DNA of 64,000 nucleotides from Defluviitaleaceae bacterium (GTDB lineage Bacteria; Bacillota; Clostridia; Lachnospirales; WQUN01), in NCBI GenBank assembly GCA_009779755.1, contig WRDO01000009.1, positions 1-64,000 of the forward strand. The letters run 5' to 3'. Shown piece after piece: positions 43,182 through 53,023 of this stretch. Both the position numbers and the translations under genes were made by a program. The first letter of the stretch is position 1; every line of letters starts with the position of its first letter. The notes beneath the pieces are model-generated. The model made no database searches and was not told the DNA's origin. It was given only the letters and a program-made list of their open reading frames with translations.

Positions 43182-43955
43182 ATGCACATCCTCAAACAAC
43201 TCAAAACCAAAAAAGGCCGTGACGAAGCGGGTTTATTTATCGTGGAAGGGGAGAAATGCGTAGCCGAAATCCCCGATGGGTGGGAAACCGTGCGCTATAT
43301 TGCTTCTCAGGGTTACGCCGACGCTAACGAAACGGAAATCGCCCGATATAAAAAAACCGCGCCGTTGGAAATCCTCCGCGACGCGTTGTTCGAAAGTTAT
43401 GCCCCCGCGCAAACGCCGCAGGGGATTATTGCCTTATGCAGGCAACGGAAGTTTGCCATGGATGATTTGATCCCCGCGGGATTAACGGTTAAAACGGATT
43501 CTTTTTATATCGTAGGCGAATGCTTGCAAGACCCGGGTAATGTCGGCACGCTTATCCGTACCGCGGCGGCGGCGGGCGCAAGCGGGGTGATCCTTACCGA
43601 AGGAAGCGCGGATATCTATAACCCCAAGGTCCTGCGTGCCGCCGCCGGAGCGGTTTTACGTTTGCCCATCGTCACCGATGCCTCCCTTTCGGAGACTTGT
43701 ACCGAATTTCGGTGTAAATCCATTCCCCTCTACGCAGCCTCCCCCCGCGGCGACGTACTTCCCTATGAATTGGATATGAAAAAGGGCTTTTGCCTCCTGA
43801 TAGGAAACGAAGCCCATGGTCTTTCCGATGAAGCGGTTTCATGCGCCGACGCGCTTGTGCGTTTGCCGATGTTAAACGCAACCGAATCGCTCAACGCCTC
43901 GGTGGCGGGGAGTATACTTTTATATGAAGCGGTACGTCAGCGCACGTGTAAATGA
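43182..43955 (+). CDS. TrmH-family (SpoU) RNA methyltransferase
   Basis: A 257-residue SPOUT enzyme with the three knot motifs: LQDPGNVGTLIRTAAAAGAS, LLIGNEAHGLSDEAV and LPMLNATESLNASVAGSILL. The N-terminal substrate-binding part contains RDEAGLFIVEGEKCVAEIP, typical of RlmB/TsnR-like 2'-O-ribose methyltransferases. The target rRNA or tRNA site is not evident. It is divergent from rpmH; a TATAAT at 43112-43117 may be its -10, and AAGGGG precedes the ATG. Confidence 0.94.
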   Translation: MHILKQLKTKKGRDEAGLFIVEGEKCVAEIPDGWETVRYIASQGYADANETEIARYKKTAPLEILRDALFESYAPAQTPQGIIALCRQRKFAMDDLIPAGLTVKTDSFYIVGECLQDPGNVGTLIRTAAAAGASGVILTEGSADIYNPKVLRAAAGAVLRLPIVTDASLSETCTEFRCKSIPLYAASPRGDVLPYELDMKKGFCLLIGNEAHGLSDEAVSCADALVRLPMLNATESLNASVAGSILLYEAVRQRTCK

Positions 43956-43969
43956 CTTTTGTTTAAATC

Positions 43970-44482
43970 CTAATACACCAACACCGAACGCACGTCCTGA
44001 CCCTTAAGTACTTCGCGTCCGCCAAGCCCCGCCAATTCGATGAAGAACAGGTTCGCTGCGACGACCCCGCCCATTTCCTCGACGAGTTCCACCGTCGCTT
44101 TTGCCGTACCGCCCGTGGCGAGCAGGTCGTCCACGATGATGAACCGTTTGCCCGGTTCGATCGCGTCTTTGTGTATTTCAATCGTCGCGGTGCCGTATTC
44201 CAGCGCGTATTCCTTGCGCGCCACTTCGGAAGGCAGCTTGCCCGTCTTACGCACGGGTACGAATCCCTTGCCCAGTACATAGGCCATCGGCATCCCGAAG
44301 ATGAAACCGCGCGATTCCGGCCCGAGGATCGCGTCGTATTCCAATCCGTCCAAGGCTTTGATCATCGCGTCCACGCTGCTGCGCATGGCTGTCGGGTCTT
44401 TCAGAACCGTCGTAATATCCCGAAACAATACGCCGGGAATGGGGAAATCTTGGATGTTCCTCACGTAATTCTTTAAATCCAT
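43970..44482 (-). CDS. apt: Adenine phosphoribosyltransferase
   Basis: A 170-residue purine salvage enzyme: LKNYVRNIQDFPIPGVLFRD at the N-terminus, GPESRGFIFGMPMAYVLGKG, the dimer-region RKTGKLPSEV, EYALEYGTATIEIHKDAI and the PRPP-binding FIIVDDLLATGGTAKATVEL. It makes AMP from adenine and PRPP. It converges with the SpoU-family gene (14-base gap), with no obvious terminator between them. Confidence 0.97.
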   Translation of the reverse strand: MDLKNYVRNIQDFPIPGVLFRDITTVLKDPTAMRSSVDAMIKALDGLEYDAILGPESRGFIFGMPMAYVLGKGFVPVRKTGKLPSEVARKEYALEYGTATIEIHKDAIEPGKRFIIVDDLLATGGTAKATVELVEEMGGVVAANLFFIELAGLGGREVLKGQDVRSVLVY

Positions 44483-44570
44483 TACGCATCCACCTTTTTA
44501 TTCATAATATTTGCAAAACAGGAAATACTATCTTGCATACGTATTATAACTTATCCAAGGAGGAACGACC

Positions 44571-44726
44571 ATGCCAAACCAAGACATTTGTTGCAACGTA
44601 GTCGATTGCCGCTTTAACGACCAAGCCAACCATTGTAACAAGGGCTCCATCACCGTAGGTTGCACCACGCCCGATCCGCATAACAAATGCGATACGGAAT
44701 GCGACTCATTCGAAGAGTGCTGCTAA
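44571..44726 (+). CDS. DUF1540 Cys-rich miniprotein
   Basis: A 51-residue protein starting MPNQDICCNVVDCRFNDQAN, with Cys at C-C-x4-C, then H-C, a central C, K-C-D-T-E-C and a final E-E-C-C. This spacing is typical of DUF1540 proteins, probable metal-binding peptides common in spore-forming Firmicutes. AAGGAGG (44558-44564) lies 6 bases upstream. It converges on the PL8 gene with overlapping stops (44723-44726). Confidence 0.88.
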   Translation: MPNQDICCNVVDCRFNDQANHCNKGSITVGCTTPDPHNKCDTECDSFEECC

Positions 44727-46990
44727 GGCTGATCTGAACAAAGGGTGGCTTGGATAACGTAGGTTTTACCCTGCGATAAAGCCGCCCTTGTTTTTATTGT
44801 AAGAACCAACGCCGGCGCCGTACGCTCTATAGCGACGTCCTCGTCCGATTGGGTGATTTCGGTCACCGCACGGTTTATCTTTAAGTGTATGCCGCCGTCG
44901 TTTTCCCATGTAGGGTCGGACACGGCGATGGTCAGGCGGCCGTCGTGTTCATGCAGCAATACGGAAGCGGGGTTGTCGCTCGTTACACCGCATACGGTGT
45001 GCGCTTCCCAAAAATTGATGCCCGTAACGCCTGCGCCGTCGTCTTTAACGGCTTGGGCTTTATTTGTATTTTCAACGATGGTAAACGACGGAAATTCCGC
45101 CGTTCTGCGGGTTTCCTCGGCGGCGGCGCGGGGAAGGAAGACGTAGGCGTATTCATCCCCACACGGGTTCTTGCCGTGGTTATGCCATAAGGTAAAGAAG
45201 GTATTCGTTTCCGTGCCGCGGGAATGCCCGATCGCTTGCCAATCGCCCGTGCGCTTTTCGATTACGCGGTGCAGGTTAAGCGGCTGCGGGAAGATATAAC
45301 CGCCCCACGGCAAATGCATGAACCCTTCCCCCGAAATTATATTTATATCGCCGTTTATACGGCGGTTTTCGATAATGGTTTCGATATCGCGGCCGTCATG
45401 GCTGTTAATGTCCGCGCCGAGGCAAATGATTTTGCCGTCCGACATAAACCAAGATTTCTTCGCCTTAAGTGAAACGCCGTACGCCGACAATTGGTAACCG
45501 CAAATCGCATAACCGCCGTATGCGACACCGCCCGCCCAGGCCTCGCCGGAATAAATAAATTCGCTTGCGCTCGCGGCCTCACGGTCGGCGCGCCGTACGG
45601 TATCGACGGTCGTGCCCGGCAAACGGTAGGGGTCAACGGTGGCCCAATACCCTTCGTCGTAATGGCCTAAGGCATCGGCGTCATAAAAACACGTCATGCC
45701 TTCGTTGATATACCACGAACGCAGGCTTTCGCCGTGGATGCTTTCGTAGTATTTGTTCCGCGCGGAATTCATGGCGACGTTAAAGGCGTAGCCCGGTCGG
45801 AACTGAACCGCTCTCGCCGCCGCGGCGAATACCTGCGCGTGCGTGAAGTCGTATATCGGTTCAATGCCTTCGTCGTCCAATAATTGCGCCATGCGTACCG
45901 TGGCGTTGATGGAGAGCCGCTGGTTTTCTTCGTGGGGGTAAGAAAAGAAATCCAAAAAACCGTCGCCTTTGATCCATCCCTTCACGACCGATTTCAAAAA
46001 ATCCTTTTCATCGCCGCCGAAAGCCTCGGACAACCCGCAAACCGCGCATGCGATGCGGTGTCCCATCATGTGCGATTGCAATAATTTACGTGAAATCTCG
46101 CGGTCCTTTACAAAATCCATCACTCCCCCGCGGAACATAACGGGTATATACGAATAACGCAGCCAATGCCGTATCCGCGCCATGCGTTCGGGTGTAAACG
46201 CCCAAGGGGTGCCGTGTACCGCGTTGCATATAAAAGGAAGGTTCTCCAACAACGCCGTACCGTAGCCGCCCGTATGCGCCACGCCTACGTGCTGCATGAA
46301 CGAACCGTCCGGGTAAAAACCGTCGAACAAGTCCATGTAGTTTTTCGTTCCCTCAACCATGTTCAAACCGCCCGCGAATTCAAAAACTTCGTTTAAACCG
46401 TCCATGGCGTATCGCATCGTTTCATCGTCTTTGTTAAGCGCGGCCAAAATGATATAGATGAAGCATTTTTCCAAACGGTTAACGCCGTAGGTCTTGCCCC
46501 ATTCGCTTGTGCCGAAGTCATACCCGTAGGGGTTGTACGCAACGTATGCGGCCAACCAGCCTTTTCGCTGCGCGTCGGAAAGGTGTTCCTTCATTAAAAT
46601 CAAACAATAACACAACGCCAATCCGCAGGAAATCTCTTTAAACCACCAATCGCCCGTATTTTCCATGACGGCAATATTCGGCGAATAACGGTGCTTGCTT
46701 ATATATTCCAATCCACGCAGGACCTCCCCGCGCAGGGTGTCGTCGCGGTAAAGCGCCGTACCCTTCTGCGTATACGCCATGCCCATCGCCGCCAGCATTT
46801 TAAGGCACGAAGCCGTTTGCGCGTGTTGATGCGTATCGCGTTCGAGTTCGTCCTTTAGGGTTTGACGGTACGTAAAAACCCGCGCGTCGATTTCGTTCAG
46901 CACAAAAGCGATGCGCGGGTCGTTTGCGTTATATTCGCCGCCGATGAGGTATTGCCTCGCGTTTTCCAACAACCGATCGTATGGGTTCAT
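44723..46990 (-). CDS. Polysaccharide lyase family 8-like enzyme without signal peptide
   Basis: The 755-residue protein (ATG 46990, with GGAGAAG upstream) has the PL8 layout: an alpha-toroid with ENTGDWWFKEISCGLALCY and the catalytic PDGSFMQHVGVAHTGGYG (His and Tyr), then a beta-sandwich region with MNSARNKYYESIHGESLRSW, NEGMTCFYDADALGHYDEGY and VDPYRLPGTTVD. PL8 enzymes cleave hyaluronan, chondroitin or xanthan and are normally secreted. No signal peptide is present here, even if an earlier in-frame start is used, so intracellular action on imported oligosaccharides is likely. The substrate is undetermined. Confidence 0.9.
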   Translation of the reverse strand: MNPYDRLLENARQYLIGGEYNANDPRIAFVLNEIDARVFTYRQTLKDELERDTHQHAQTASCLKMLAAMGMAYTQKGTALYRDDTLRGEVLRGLEYISKHRYSPNIAVMENTGDWWFKEISCGLALCYCLILMKEHLSDAQRKGWLAAYVAYNPYGYDFGTSEWGKTYGVNRLEKCFIYIILAALNKDDETMRYAMDGLNEVFEFAGGLNMVEGTKNYMDLFDGFYPDGSFMQHVGVAHTGGYGTALLENLPFICNAVHGTPWAFTPERMARIRHWLRYSYIPVMFRGGVMDFVKDREISRKLLQSHMMGHRIACAVCGLSEAFGGDEKDFLKSVVKGWIKGDGFLDFFSYPHEENQRLSINATVRMAQLLDDEGIEPIYDFTHAQVFAAAARAVQFRPGYAFNVAMNSARNKYYESIHGESLRSWYINEGMTCFYDADALGHYDEGYWATVDPYRLPGTTVDTVRRADREAASASEFIYSGEAWAGGVAYGGYAICGYQLSAYGVSLKAKKSWFMSDGKIICLGADINSHDGRDIETIIENRRINGDINIISGEGFMHLPWGGYIFPQPLNLHRVIEKRTGDWQAIGHSRGTETNTFFTLWHNHGKNPCGDEYAYVFLPRAAAEETRRTAEFPSFTIVENTNKAQAVKDDGAGVTGINFWEAHTVCGVTSDNPASVLLHEHDGRLTIAVSDPTWENDGGIHLKINRAVTEITQSDEDVAIERTAPALVLTIKTRAALSQGKTYVIQATLCSDQP

Positions 46991-47092
46991 AATCTTCTCC
47001 GATATACGCGTTTTACCCGCAGTATAACACGGGAATAGCGGCATCGTCTCCGCGAAATATTATTCCCGCGGCGGATTTGCGTCAAAATCGGG

Positions 47093-48088
47093 TCAATTCA
47101 AATATCGGTTTACGTCCTTTGCGGTGATGCCGGGGTGCAGCGCGATGTTAAGCGCGCTTGCGATGACGTGCGCCAGCCGCCCGATTACGGCGTCCACTTC
47201 CTTGGGGGTGACGAACATATTACCCGCGTCGGGGTCAAGGACGCCCTTGATTAATTCGTAGCGTTCCTCGTTCCCCATTTCGTCCAGCATATTGATGAAC
47301 GCGTCATCCTGCGATACGGATTGGCGGAGGGCGCGGAGCATATGGTCCATCGTGTCATTAACCAGCGTCGCCGCGTCCACCACCGTGGGTACGCCGATGG
47401 CGATTACGGGTACGCCCACGGTTTCGCGGTTGATGGGTGCGCGCTTATTGCCCAGCCCCGCGCCGGGGTTGATACCCGTATCTGAGATTTGGATGGTCGC
47501 GTTGATCCGTGACGTTTTGCGGGCGGCAAGCGCGTCGATGGCGATGATCAGATCGGGGCGGATACGTTTGGCGACGCCCATGATGATTTCGGCGGTTTCG
47601 ATACCGGTCAGGCCCATAACGCCGGGGCGCAACGCGCTTACGGAACGTACGCGTCCCTGCAGCTCCCGCGGCATGGCTTCGTGCAAATGGCGCGTGACCA
47701 ACATCCTTTCGCATACCTGCGGGCCCAAGGCATCGGGCGTTACCTGCCAATTACCCAAACCGACGACCAAGATACATGCATCATCCCGCAAGGGATGCAG
47801 TATACCCAACTTACGCGCGATGATCTTACTGATCTCCTCGTGGGCTTGCGGGTCGGATTCCTTCATGCTCGGGGATTCCAGTGTGATGTAATTGCCGATG
47901 GGTTTGCCCATGGCCTTTACGCCCGTTTCGTCGGCGATCCTGACCCACGTGACGGTGATGCCGTGCGATTCGTGTTCCTCCGAGGTGACTTCCACGCCGT
48001 TTAATTCCCCCGATTCGCTTTGCAATTGTTCGCAGGTTTCCAACGCCAGGTCGGTGTAATAATTGGGAATCGATACCGTTCGTTTCAT
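47093..48088 (-). CDS. gpr: Spore germination protease GPR
   Basis: A 331-residue member of peptidase family A25: GITVTWVRIADETGVKAMGK, YITLESPSMKESDPQAHEE, LVVGLGNWQVTPDALGPQV, DLIIAIDALAARKTSRINAT and QISDTGINPGAGLGNKRAPI. It is made in the forespore as a zymogen and degrades small acid-soluble proteins at germination, so this organism belongs to an endospore-forming lineage. A sigma-F/G-like promoter precedes it. AGGGAG lies just upstream of the ATG. Confidence 0.97.
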   Translation of the reverse strand: MKRTVSIPNYYTDLALETCEQLQSESGELNGVEVTSEEHESHGITVTWVRIADETGVKAMGKPIGNYITLESPSMKESDPQAHEEISKIIARKLGILHPLRDDACILVVGLGNWQVTPDALGPQVCERMLVTRHLHEAMPRELQGRVRSVSALRPGVMGLTGIETAEIIMGVAKRIRPDLIIAIDALAARKTSRINATIQISDTGINPGAGLGNKRAPINRETVGVPVIAIGVPTVVDAATLVNDTMDHMLRALRQSVSQDDAFINMLDEMGNEERYELIKGVLDPDAGNMFVTPKEVDAVIGRLAHVIASALNIALHPGITAKDVNRYLN

Positions 48089-48098
48089 ATATACTCCC

Positions 48099-48127
48099 TT
48101 GTAAAAAAGTGATTTTACTTTTATTAT
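48099..48127 (+). promoter_or_regulatory. Sigma-A promoter of the macroglobulin-like gene
   Basis: TTGTAA (48099-48104) and TATTAT (48122-48127) are exactly 17 bases apart. The -10 box coincides with the -10 of the opposing gpr promoter. The predicted start is near 48134, about 38 bases before the GTG start. Confidence 0.7.
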
Positions 48128-48152
48128 GCCTGTTATTACCGCAACCCATTCG
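48122..48152 (-). promoter_or_regulatory. Sigma-F/G-like promoter of gpr
   Basis: On the minus strand CGAATG (48152-48147) and CATAATA (48128-48122) are 18 bases apart. The -10 matches the forespore C-A-T-x-x-T-A consensus and the -35 keeps G-A-A-T. Bacillus gpr is transcribed by sigma-F and sigma-G, so the match fits known biology. The start would be about 27 bases upstream of the ATG. Confidence 0.65.
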
Positions 48153-48171
48153 CAAATCCCGGGGGTGTGCA

Positions 48172-51100
48172 GTGAACAACGGATTATCCAAAGGCAAATT
48201 AATCGTAATCGTTTCTATAATAGCCGTGTTGTCGGCTGTATTAATCACCGCGATGGTTTTTTTCTCGCCGAGGCCGGCAACGGAACGGGAAGCGGACGGC
48301 GAAATAAACGGAACCGGTCATTATACGGATCCCGCGTACCCAAGCGCGGAACCCGACCCGACGGAACCGGAACCGACCGGCGAGGTATTGCTCTTCGCCC
48401 CTGCCGCGCTCGGCGGTATACAAATCACCCCCCTTTCCGCAAGCGAACGAGGGGTTTCCTTGGATTCCGCTTTCCTGATCACATCCGATGTTAAAACACT
48501 GACCGCCGAACATTTGGAGGCGTACCTTTCCGTACCGTGCGGTGAAGTCTTTACGGTGGAGGAAAACGACGGCGGTATATTTACGTTACGCTTCGGCAGC
48601 CTGTTGGCACACCACCGTATATATAACTTTGTTTACGGCCCTTCGGGGTACACGCCCGCGTCCCACGCCTTCCAAACGGTTGATCGTTTCCGCATTACGG
48701 CATCCTCACCCGCCAACGCTTCCTTTGATATCCCGACGAACGCGGGGATAGAGATTACCTTCAGCCAACCCTTGGCGGGTGATTTTGAAGACGCGTTTAA
48801 TATCTATCCGTCCGTGCAGGGGCGCTTTCACCAACGGGGCAATACCCATATATTCGCGTCGTCTTCCATGCAACCGGGTACGGCTTACACCGTCACCATC
48901 CGCCAAGGGCTCACAAGCGCGGAAGGCGAAGTGCTGGACGAAGACTATACGTTTACGTTCGTTACACGCTGGGGGAGCGGTCAAACACCCTCGTTTTCCT
49001 TGCGGGGCGAGGCGTACGAAACCTTTCTGCCGTGGGATGAGGTCTTTATCGCGTTGGATATTTCGCGGAATTTTACAGCCCGGAATTTTACCGTTTCCGT
49101 ATACGAACTGTATACGGCGGCGCATTTCATCGACTTTAAGGGGACGCATACCGGCACACGCGTCGCCGAATATGAGATAACGGCGGTCGAAATCGACGTG
49201 TCCGAATGGCAGAGCCTGTTTTACTTGTTCTTGGGCGAATCCCTGCCCGAAGGTTATTATGTGGCCGAAATACGCTCCACATGGTCGACTTCCCGTGAAG
49301 TTGTGTACAAATTTATCCAAATCTCTTCTTTGTCGGTCTATTCTTTGGCCATCGCCGGGGAAGCGATATTTTGGGTACACGATGCCGTAACCGGTTTGCC
49401 GGCTGAGGGTGCGCGGATACAGGTCGGGGAGGGGCACTCCTTCCTTACCGACCGCGAGGGCATCGCCATTACCTCCACCCGCCAAGACAGCCGTACGCCG
49501 ATCCTCATCGAATACGGCGAAACCCTCCCCTTCGCATACGCTCAACCCACCTTCGGGCGAAGGCCGTTGTTAGCCTCCGACCGCTTCCTTTTTTATATGT
49601 ACACCGACCGCCCCGTTTACCGTCCCAATGATACGGTGGACGTGTTCGGCGCGGTGATGCCGCGTTACGGGCATACGCATCTTCCGACGGACAGGTTTAC
49701 CCTGCACATCGGTGACATGATGGAAATCCCCATCGAATTGGACGCGTTTAACGCCTTCGCGCTGCGTGTCCCCGTCACGGGTATGTTCGGCTGGCCCGAA
49801 ATCGAGGTCCGCGCGAACGGCGAACGCCTAATGTCCGCGTGGCCCCAATTCATCGATTACGCCAACCACGCATTCGTTCTGCGGGGCGAATGGGACAAAA
49901 CCGCCTATGACATAGACGAATACGCGTTTATCGAATTGAACGTCACATCCTTTGCGGGGATGCCGATAGAAGGCGTCGTCCTGCGTATGGACGAATTATC
50001 CTTCACAACGAACGAAAACGGCGTCGCTTCGGGATCGATGCGTACGGAACGCGCCGAATGGAGGTCCCATTGGATGCCGTATTGGGAATACCATTGGATA
50101 TGGGCGTCGGGTGACGCGCAAGTATCCCAAGGTATCCCCGCGCCGCGTATCATTGCGCCGAGCGACATCATGCTGGAGCATGAATGGGACGGGACATCCC
50201 TTATATTAAATGCCAATAAAATCCTCGTCGATCGCTTGGACGCGCACCATCGCGACTTACCTCCGTGGACGTCCATCGACACCGATACGTTCCGCGGGGA
50301 ATCGGTTGACATCGAATTCACGATCCGCGTAACGCGTAACGTAACCACCCGTACCATACGCAGCCAACGCTACGACCATATCAACCGCCGTACGGTGACG
50401 ACCTACACCTATACGACCGCCGTCGAGCCCAACTACCGCACCATCCGCGGGCACACGGTAAACGGCCAAGCGATCGTTATCGGTTTACCGCGTTCGGATG
50501 ACCCCATGATTAGGTACGACTTCGATATCACATACGACGATACGCGCAAGCTGGCATCCACGGTACGGGTTTGGAGCAACTCCCTATACACGAGCCAAGG
50601 TGCGGGGGATACGTCCATTAGGTTTTTTAATTTCGAACCGGAGGAAAATCCATTGCGTATCGGCCAAACCACACAGGTCTCCCTTACGGAAGGGCGTATT
50701 TGGCACGGATGGGACGGAACGGTCGGTGAAACGACCCCCATCGAAAACGGGCGTATATTGGCGGTGATGGTGAATAACGACGGGATCCTTTCCGTCAACA
50801 CGGGAAGCCCCTCGGGTGTACCGATAACCTTTACCGAGGCTTGTATATATAACACGCTCGTAATGGGGGCATACTTCGACGGGCGTTATATTTTCCCCGT
50901 CACCAACCCCGCGACGCTTACCTTCGACACAATCGAACGGGAAATCGAAATCGATTTGACTTTTTGCCGCGAAGGATACAAACCCGGCGACGAAGTGACG
51001 CTTGATATCGTATCCGCCCCGCACGCGCAGGTGTTGATCAGCGTGGTTGACGAATCCGCTTTTTTGGGCAGATGGAACGATGCTGATTTTTTACCGCGTT

Positions 51101-53010
51101 TTTACCAAAGCGCGCGGTTATCTATATGGTCGTTTAACCATTCCCAATTCGCGTCGCATACGCAGCATGAATTCGGCGGCGAGGGTTATCATAACGGTTG
51201 GGGGGGTGATGGCGGCGATGGCGGCATTGACGACTTCCGCGACGATTTTACGGATAATCCCGTATTCGAATTGATACGAACCGACGCAAACGGAAGGGCA
51301 TCCCTCACATTTATATTACCCCATCAGGTAACCTCGTGGCGGGTGACGGCGATCGCGCTAACGCCCGACGGTTACGGCGGGGACGTACGCGAGCAAGTGA
51401 TTTCCGCGTTGGATTTCTACGTGGATTTATTATTAACAACGGAATACATCATCGGCGACGACATTGCGGCTGCGGCGCGGGTACACGGCACACGCGAGCC
51501 GGTGGATTTTACCTTCGAAGTCCTGCAGGACGGCGTATCGCTCTATACCCATCGGCAAACCGCCGCCCGCCGTACCGAATTTAATGCGGGCAAGCTGCCG
51601 ATCGGCGAATATATAATGCGCGTGACCGCCGTATCAGCCCATTACCGCGACGCGGTGGAGCTGCCCTTCAGCGTTGTCCGCAGCGACCTGATCATCGAAA
51701 ACCGCATACGCGGGCAATTATCGCCGGAATCAAACGAGTTAAATCCCGCAACGCTGACCATGCGTGACCTTCCGGTACAGGTATCGCTGACCAACGCGGC
51801 CATACGTCCGCTTACGCGAATCCTGTTCGAAGCGGGTGACGCCCGTTCCCCCCGTACGGATGCGCGGGCCGCCGCGGCGTTTACGCATGAATTCTTTACC
51901 GGGGAAGCCGACCTCGGTGCGTTTCGCGCCGGAATCCATCACCATACGGGCGGCATACCCGAAATGATTTACGGAGACACCGATACAAGCGACGGTATCT
52001 ATTACACCGCACGGTTCGCCGCTTCTTTTCCCGAGTTCGTCAATCCCCATGAAATACGGCGTTTTATACAAGCGGACGGGTCCCGCCGCGCAACGTCAGC
52101 CACGGAGCGCGCCGCGCGGTTGCTGGCATTGGCGGCTGTCGGCGACCCCGTGCTTTTATGTATCCAAAATGAAATTACGCAATTGGGAGAAGGGGATTAT
52201 TTCGCATGGTTGTACCTGACCGCCGCGTTGGTCGCGATCGGCGACGATACGGGCGCGAAGCGTTTATATACGGGCGCGTTAATACCGCCGCCCGCCGCCA
52301 TAAGCGAACAGGAACGCGAAACGTCGGGTACGTTGCGTTTATTTATCCAAACCGCGTTGGACCCGCAAGCCGCGTTGGATTATATCAACCGCGGGACCCC
52401 CAACCGATTCGTTTCGGACATACCCGAACGCGTCAACTTCGTACGGCGGGTAACATTATCGGGCGGCACCGTTTCCGAAATCGGCTATTTCCTGCATGGC
52501 GAAACCCGTACGGTACGCTTAGAGAATTTCGACCGCCACCACCTGTATATTACGCGGGGGCAATTTGAAGCATTGGATTTGACCCCCATCAGCGGTGAAA
52601 CGGAATACCATATCACTTTCTTCGGCTACGACCATACCCATTGGGACGCGGAGCACGACCGAATCGATATCCGCCGCACGGTCACCCCCGCGCAAAACGG
52701 CCTGTACCGCGTAGAAATGCGCGTTAATCTGCCGCCCGACGTTACCGGTTCGTTTGTTATTTATGACCGCATCCCCGGCAACATGCGTTTTGCGCCCGCA
52801 CAGCAGCGCTGGCAACGAGGTTTCTTTTTCTCCGTCCGCCATACGCAACGGCAGCTGGTGGAGATTTCTTTCTTCTCAAACCATCAAAGCACGTCCACCC
52901 GTGTGTTCCATTATTTCGTATCGCCCCTTTTTAACGGGGATATGGCGACGGGTACGACATACGTCATCAGCCGCGACGCAAACAACCCCGTATGGGGGAT
53001 GACAAGGTAA
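48172..53010 (+). CDS. Alpha-2-macroglobulin-like protein, membrane-anchored, no thioester
   Basis: I choose the GTG at 48172 (GGGGGTG 5 bases upstream) because it puts the membrane helix at about residues 8-30 with a short basic start; 1612 residues. Macroglobulin-type beta domains follow, including YMYTDRPVYRPNDTVDVFG and CREGYKPGDEVTLDIV. A Gly/Asp-rich stretch (HNGWGGDGGDGGIDDF) sits where a bait region would be, then the A2M core TDANGRASLTFILPHQVTSW. The thioester motif C-x-E-Q is absent from the toroid-like region near residues 1220-1420. Family members trap proteases at the cell surface, but without a thioester only conformational trapping or a structural role is possible. Confidence 0.88.
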   Translation: MNNGLSKGKLIVIVSIIAVLSAVLITAMVFFSPRPATEREADGEINGTGHYTDPAYPSAEPDPTEPEPTGEVLLFAPAALGGIQITPLSASERGVSLDSAFLITSDVKTLTAEHLEAYLSVPCGEVFTVEENDGGIFTLRFGSLLAHHRIYNFVYGPSGYTPASHAFQTVDRFRITASSPANASFDIPTNAGIEITFSQPLAGDFEDAFNIYPSVQGRFHQRGNTHIFASSSMQPGTAYTVTIRQGLTSAEGEVLDEDYTFTFVTRWGSGQTPSFSLRGEAYETFLPWDEVFIALDISRNFTARNFTVSVYELYTAAHFIDFKGTHTGTRVAEYEITAVEIDVSEWQSLFYLFLGESLPEGYYVAEIRSTWSTSREVVYKFIQISSLSVYSLAIAGEAIFWVHDAVTGLPAEGARIQVGEGHSFLTDREGIAITSTRQDSRTPILIEYGETLPFAYAQPTFGRRPLLASDRFLFYMYTDRPVYRPNDTVDVFGAVMPRYGHTHLPTDRFTLHIGDMMEIPIELDAFNAFALRVPVTGMFGWPEIEVRANGERLMSAWPQFIDYANHAFVLRGEWDKTAYDIDEYAFIELNVTSFAGMPIEGVVLRMDELSFTTNENGVASGSMRTERAEWRSHWMPYWEYHWIWASGDAQVSQGIPAPRIIAPSDIMLEHEWDGTSLILNANKILVDRLDAHHRDLPPWTSIDTDTFRGESVDIEFTIRVTRNVTTRTIRSQRYDHINRRTVTTYTYTTAVEPNYRTIRGHTVNGQAIVIGLPRSDDPMIRYDFDITYDDTRKLASTVRVWSNSLYTSQGAGDTSIRFFNFEPEENPLRIGQTTQVSLTEGRIWHGWDGTVGETTPIENGRILAVMVNNDGILSVNTGSPSGVPITFTEACIYNTLVMGAYFDGRYIFPVTNPATLTFDTIEREIEIDLTFCREGYKPGDEVTLDIVSAPHAQVLISVVDESAFLGRWNDADFLPRFYQSARLSIWSFNHSQFASHTQHEFGGEGYHNGWGGDGGDGGIDDFRDDFTDNPVFELIRTDANGRASLTFILPHQVTSWRVTAIALTPDGYGGDVREQVISALDFYVDLLLTTEYIIGDDIAAAARVHGTREPVDFTFEVLQDGVSLYTHRQTAARRTEFNAGKLPIGEYIMRVTAVSAHYRDAVELPFSVVRSDLIIENRIRGQLSPESNELNPATLTMRDLPVQVSLTNAAIRPLTRILFEAGDARSPRTDARAAAAFTHEFFTGEADLGAFRAGIHHHTGGIPEMIYGDTDTSDGIYYTARFAASFPEFVNPHEIRRFIQADGSRRATSATERAARLLALAAVGDPVLLCIQNEITQLGEGDYFAWLYLTAALVAIGDDTGAKRLYTGALIPPPAAISEQERETSGTLRLFIQTALDPQAALDYINRGTPNRFVSDIPERVNFVRRVTLSGGTVSEIGYFLHGETRTVRLENFDRHHLYITRGQFEALDLTPISGETEYHITFFGYDHTHWDAEHDRIDIRRTVTPAQNGLYRVEMRVNLPPDVTGSFVIYDRIPGNMRFAPAQQRWQRGFFFSVRHTQRQLVEISFFSNHQSTSTRVFHYFVSPLFNGDMATGTTYVISRDANNPVWGMTR

Positions 53011-53023
53011 AAAAGGGTCGCGC

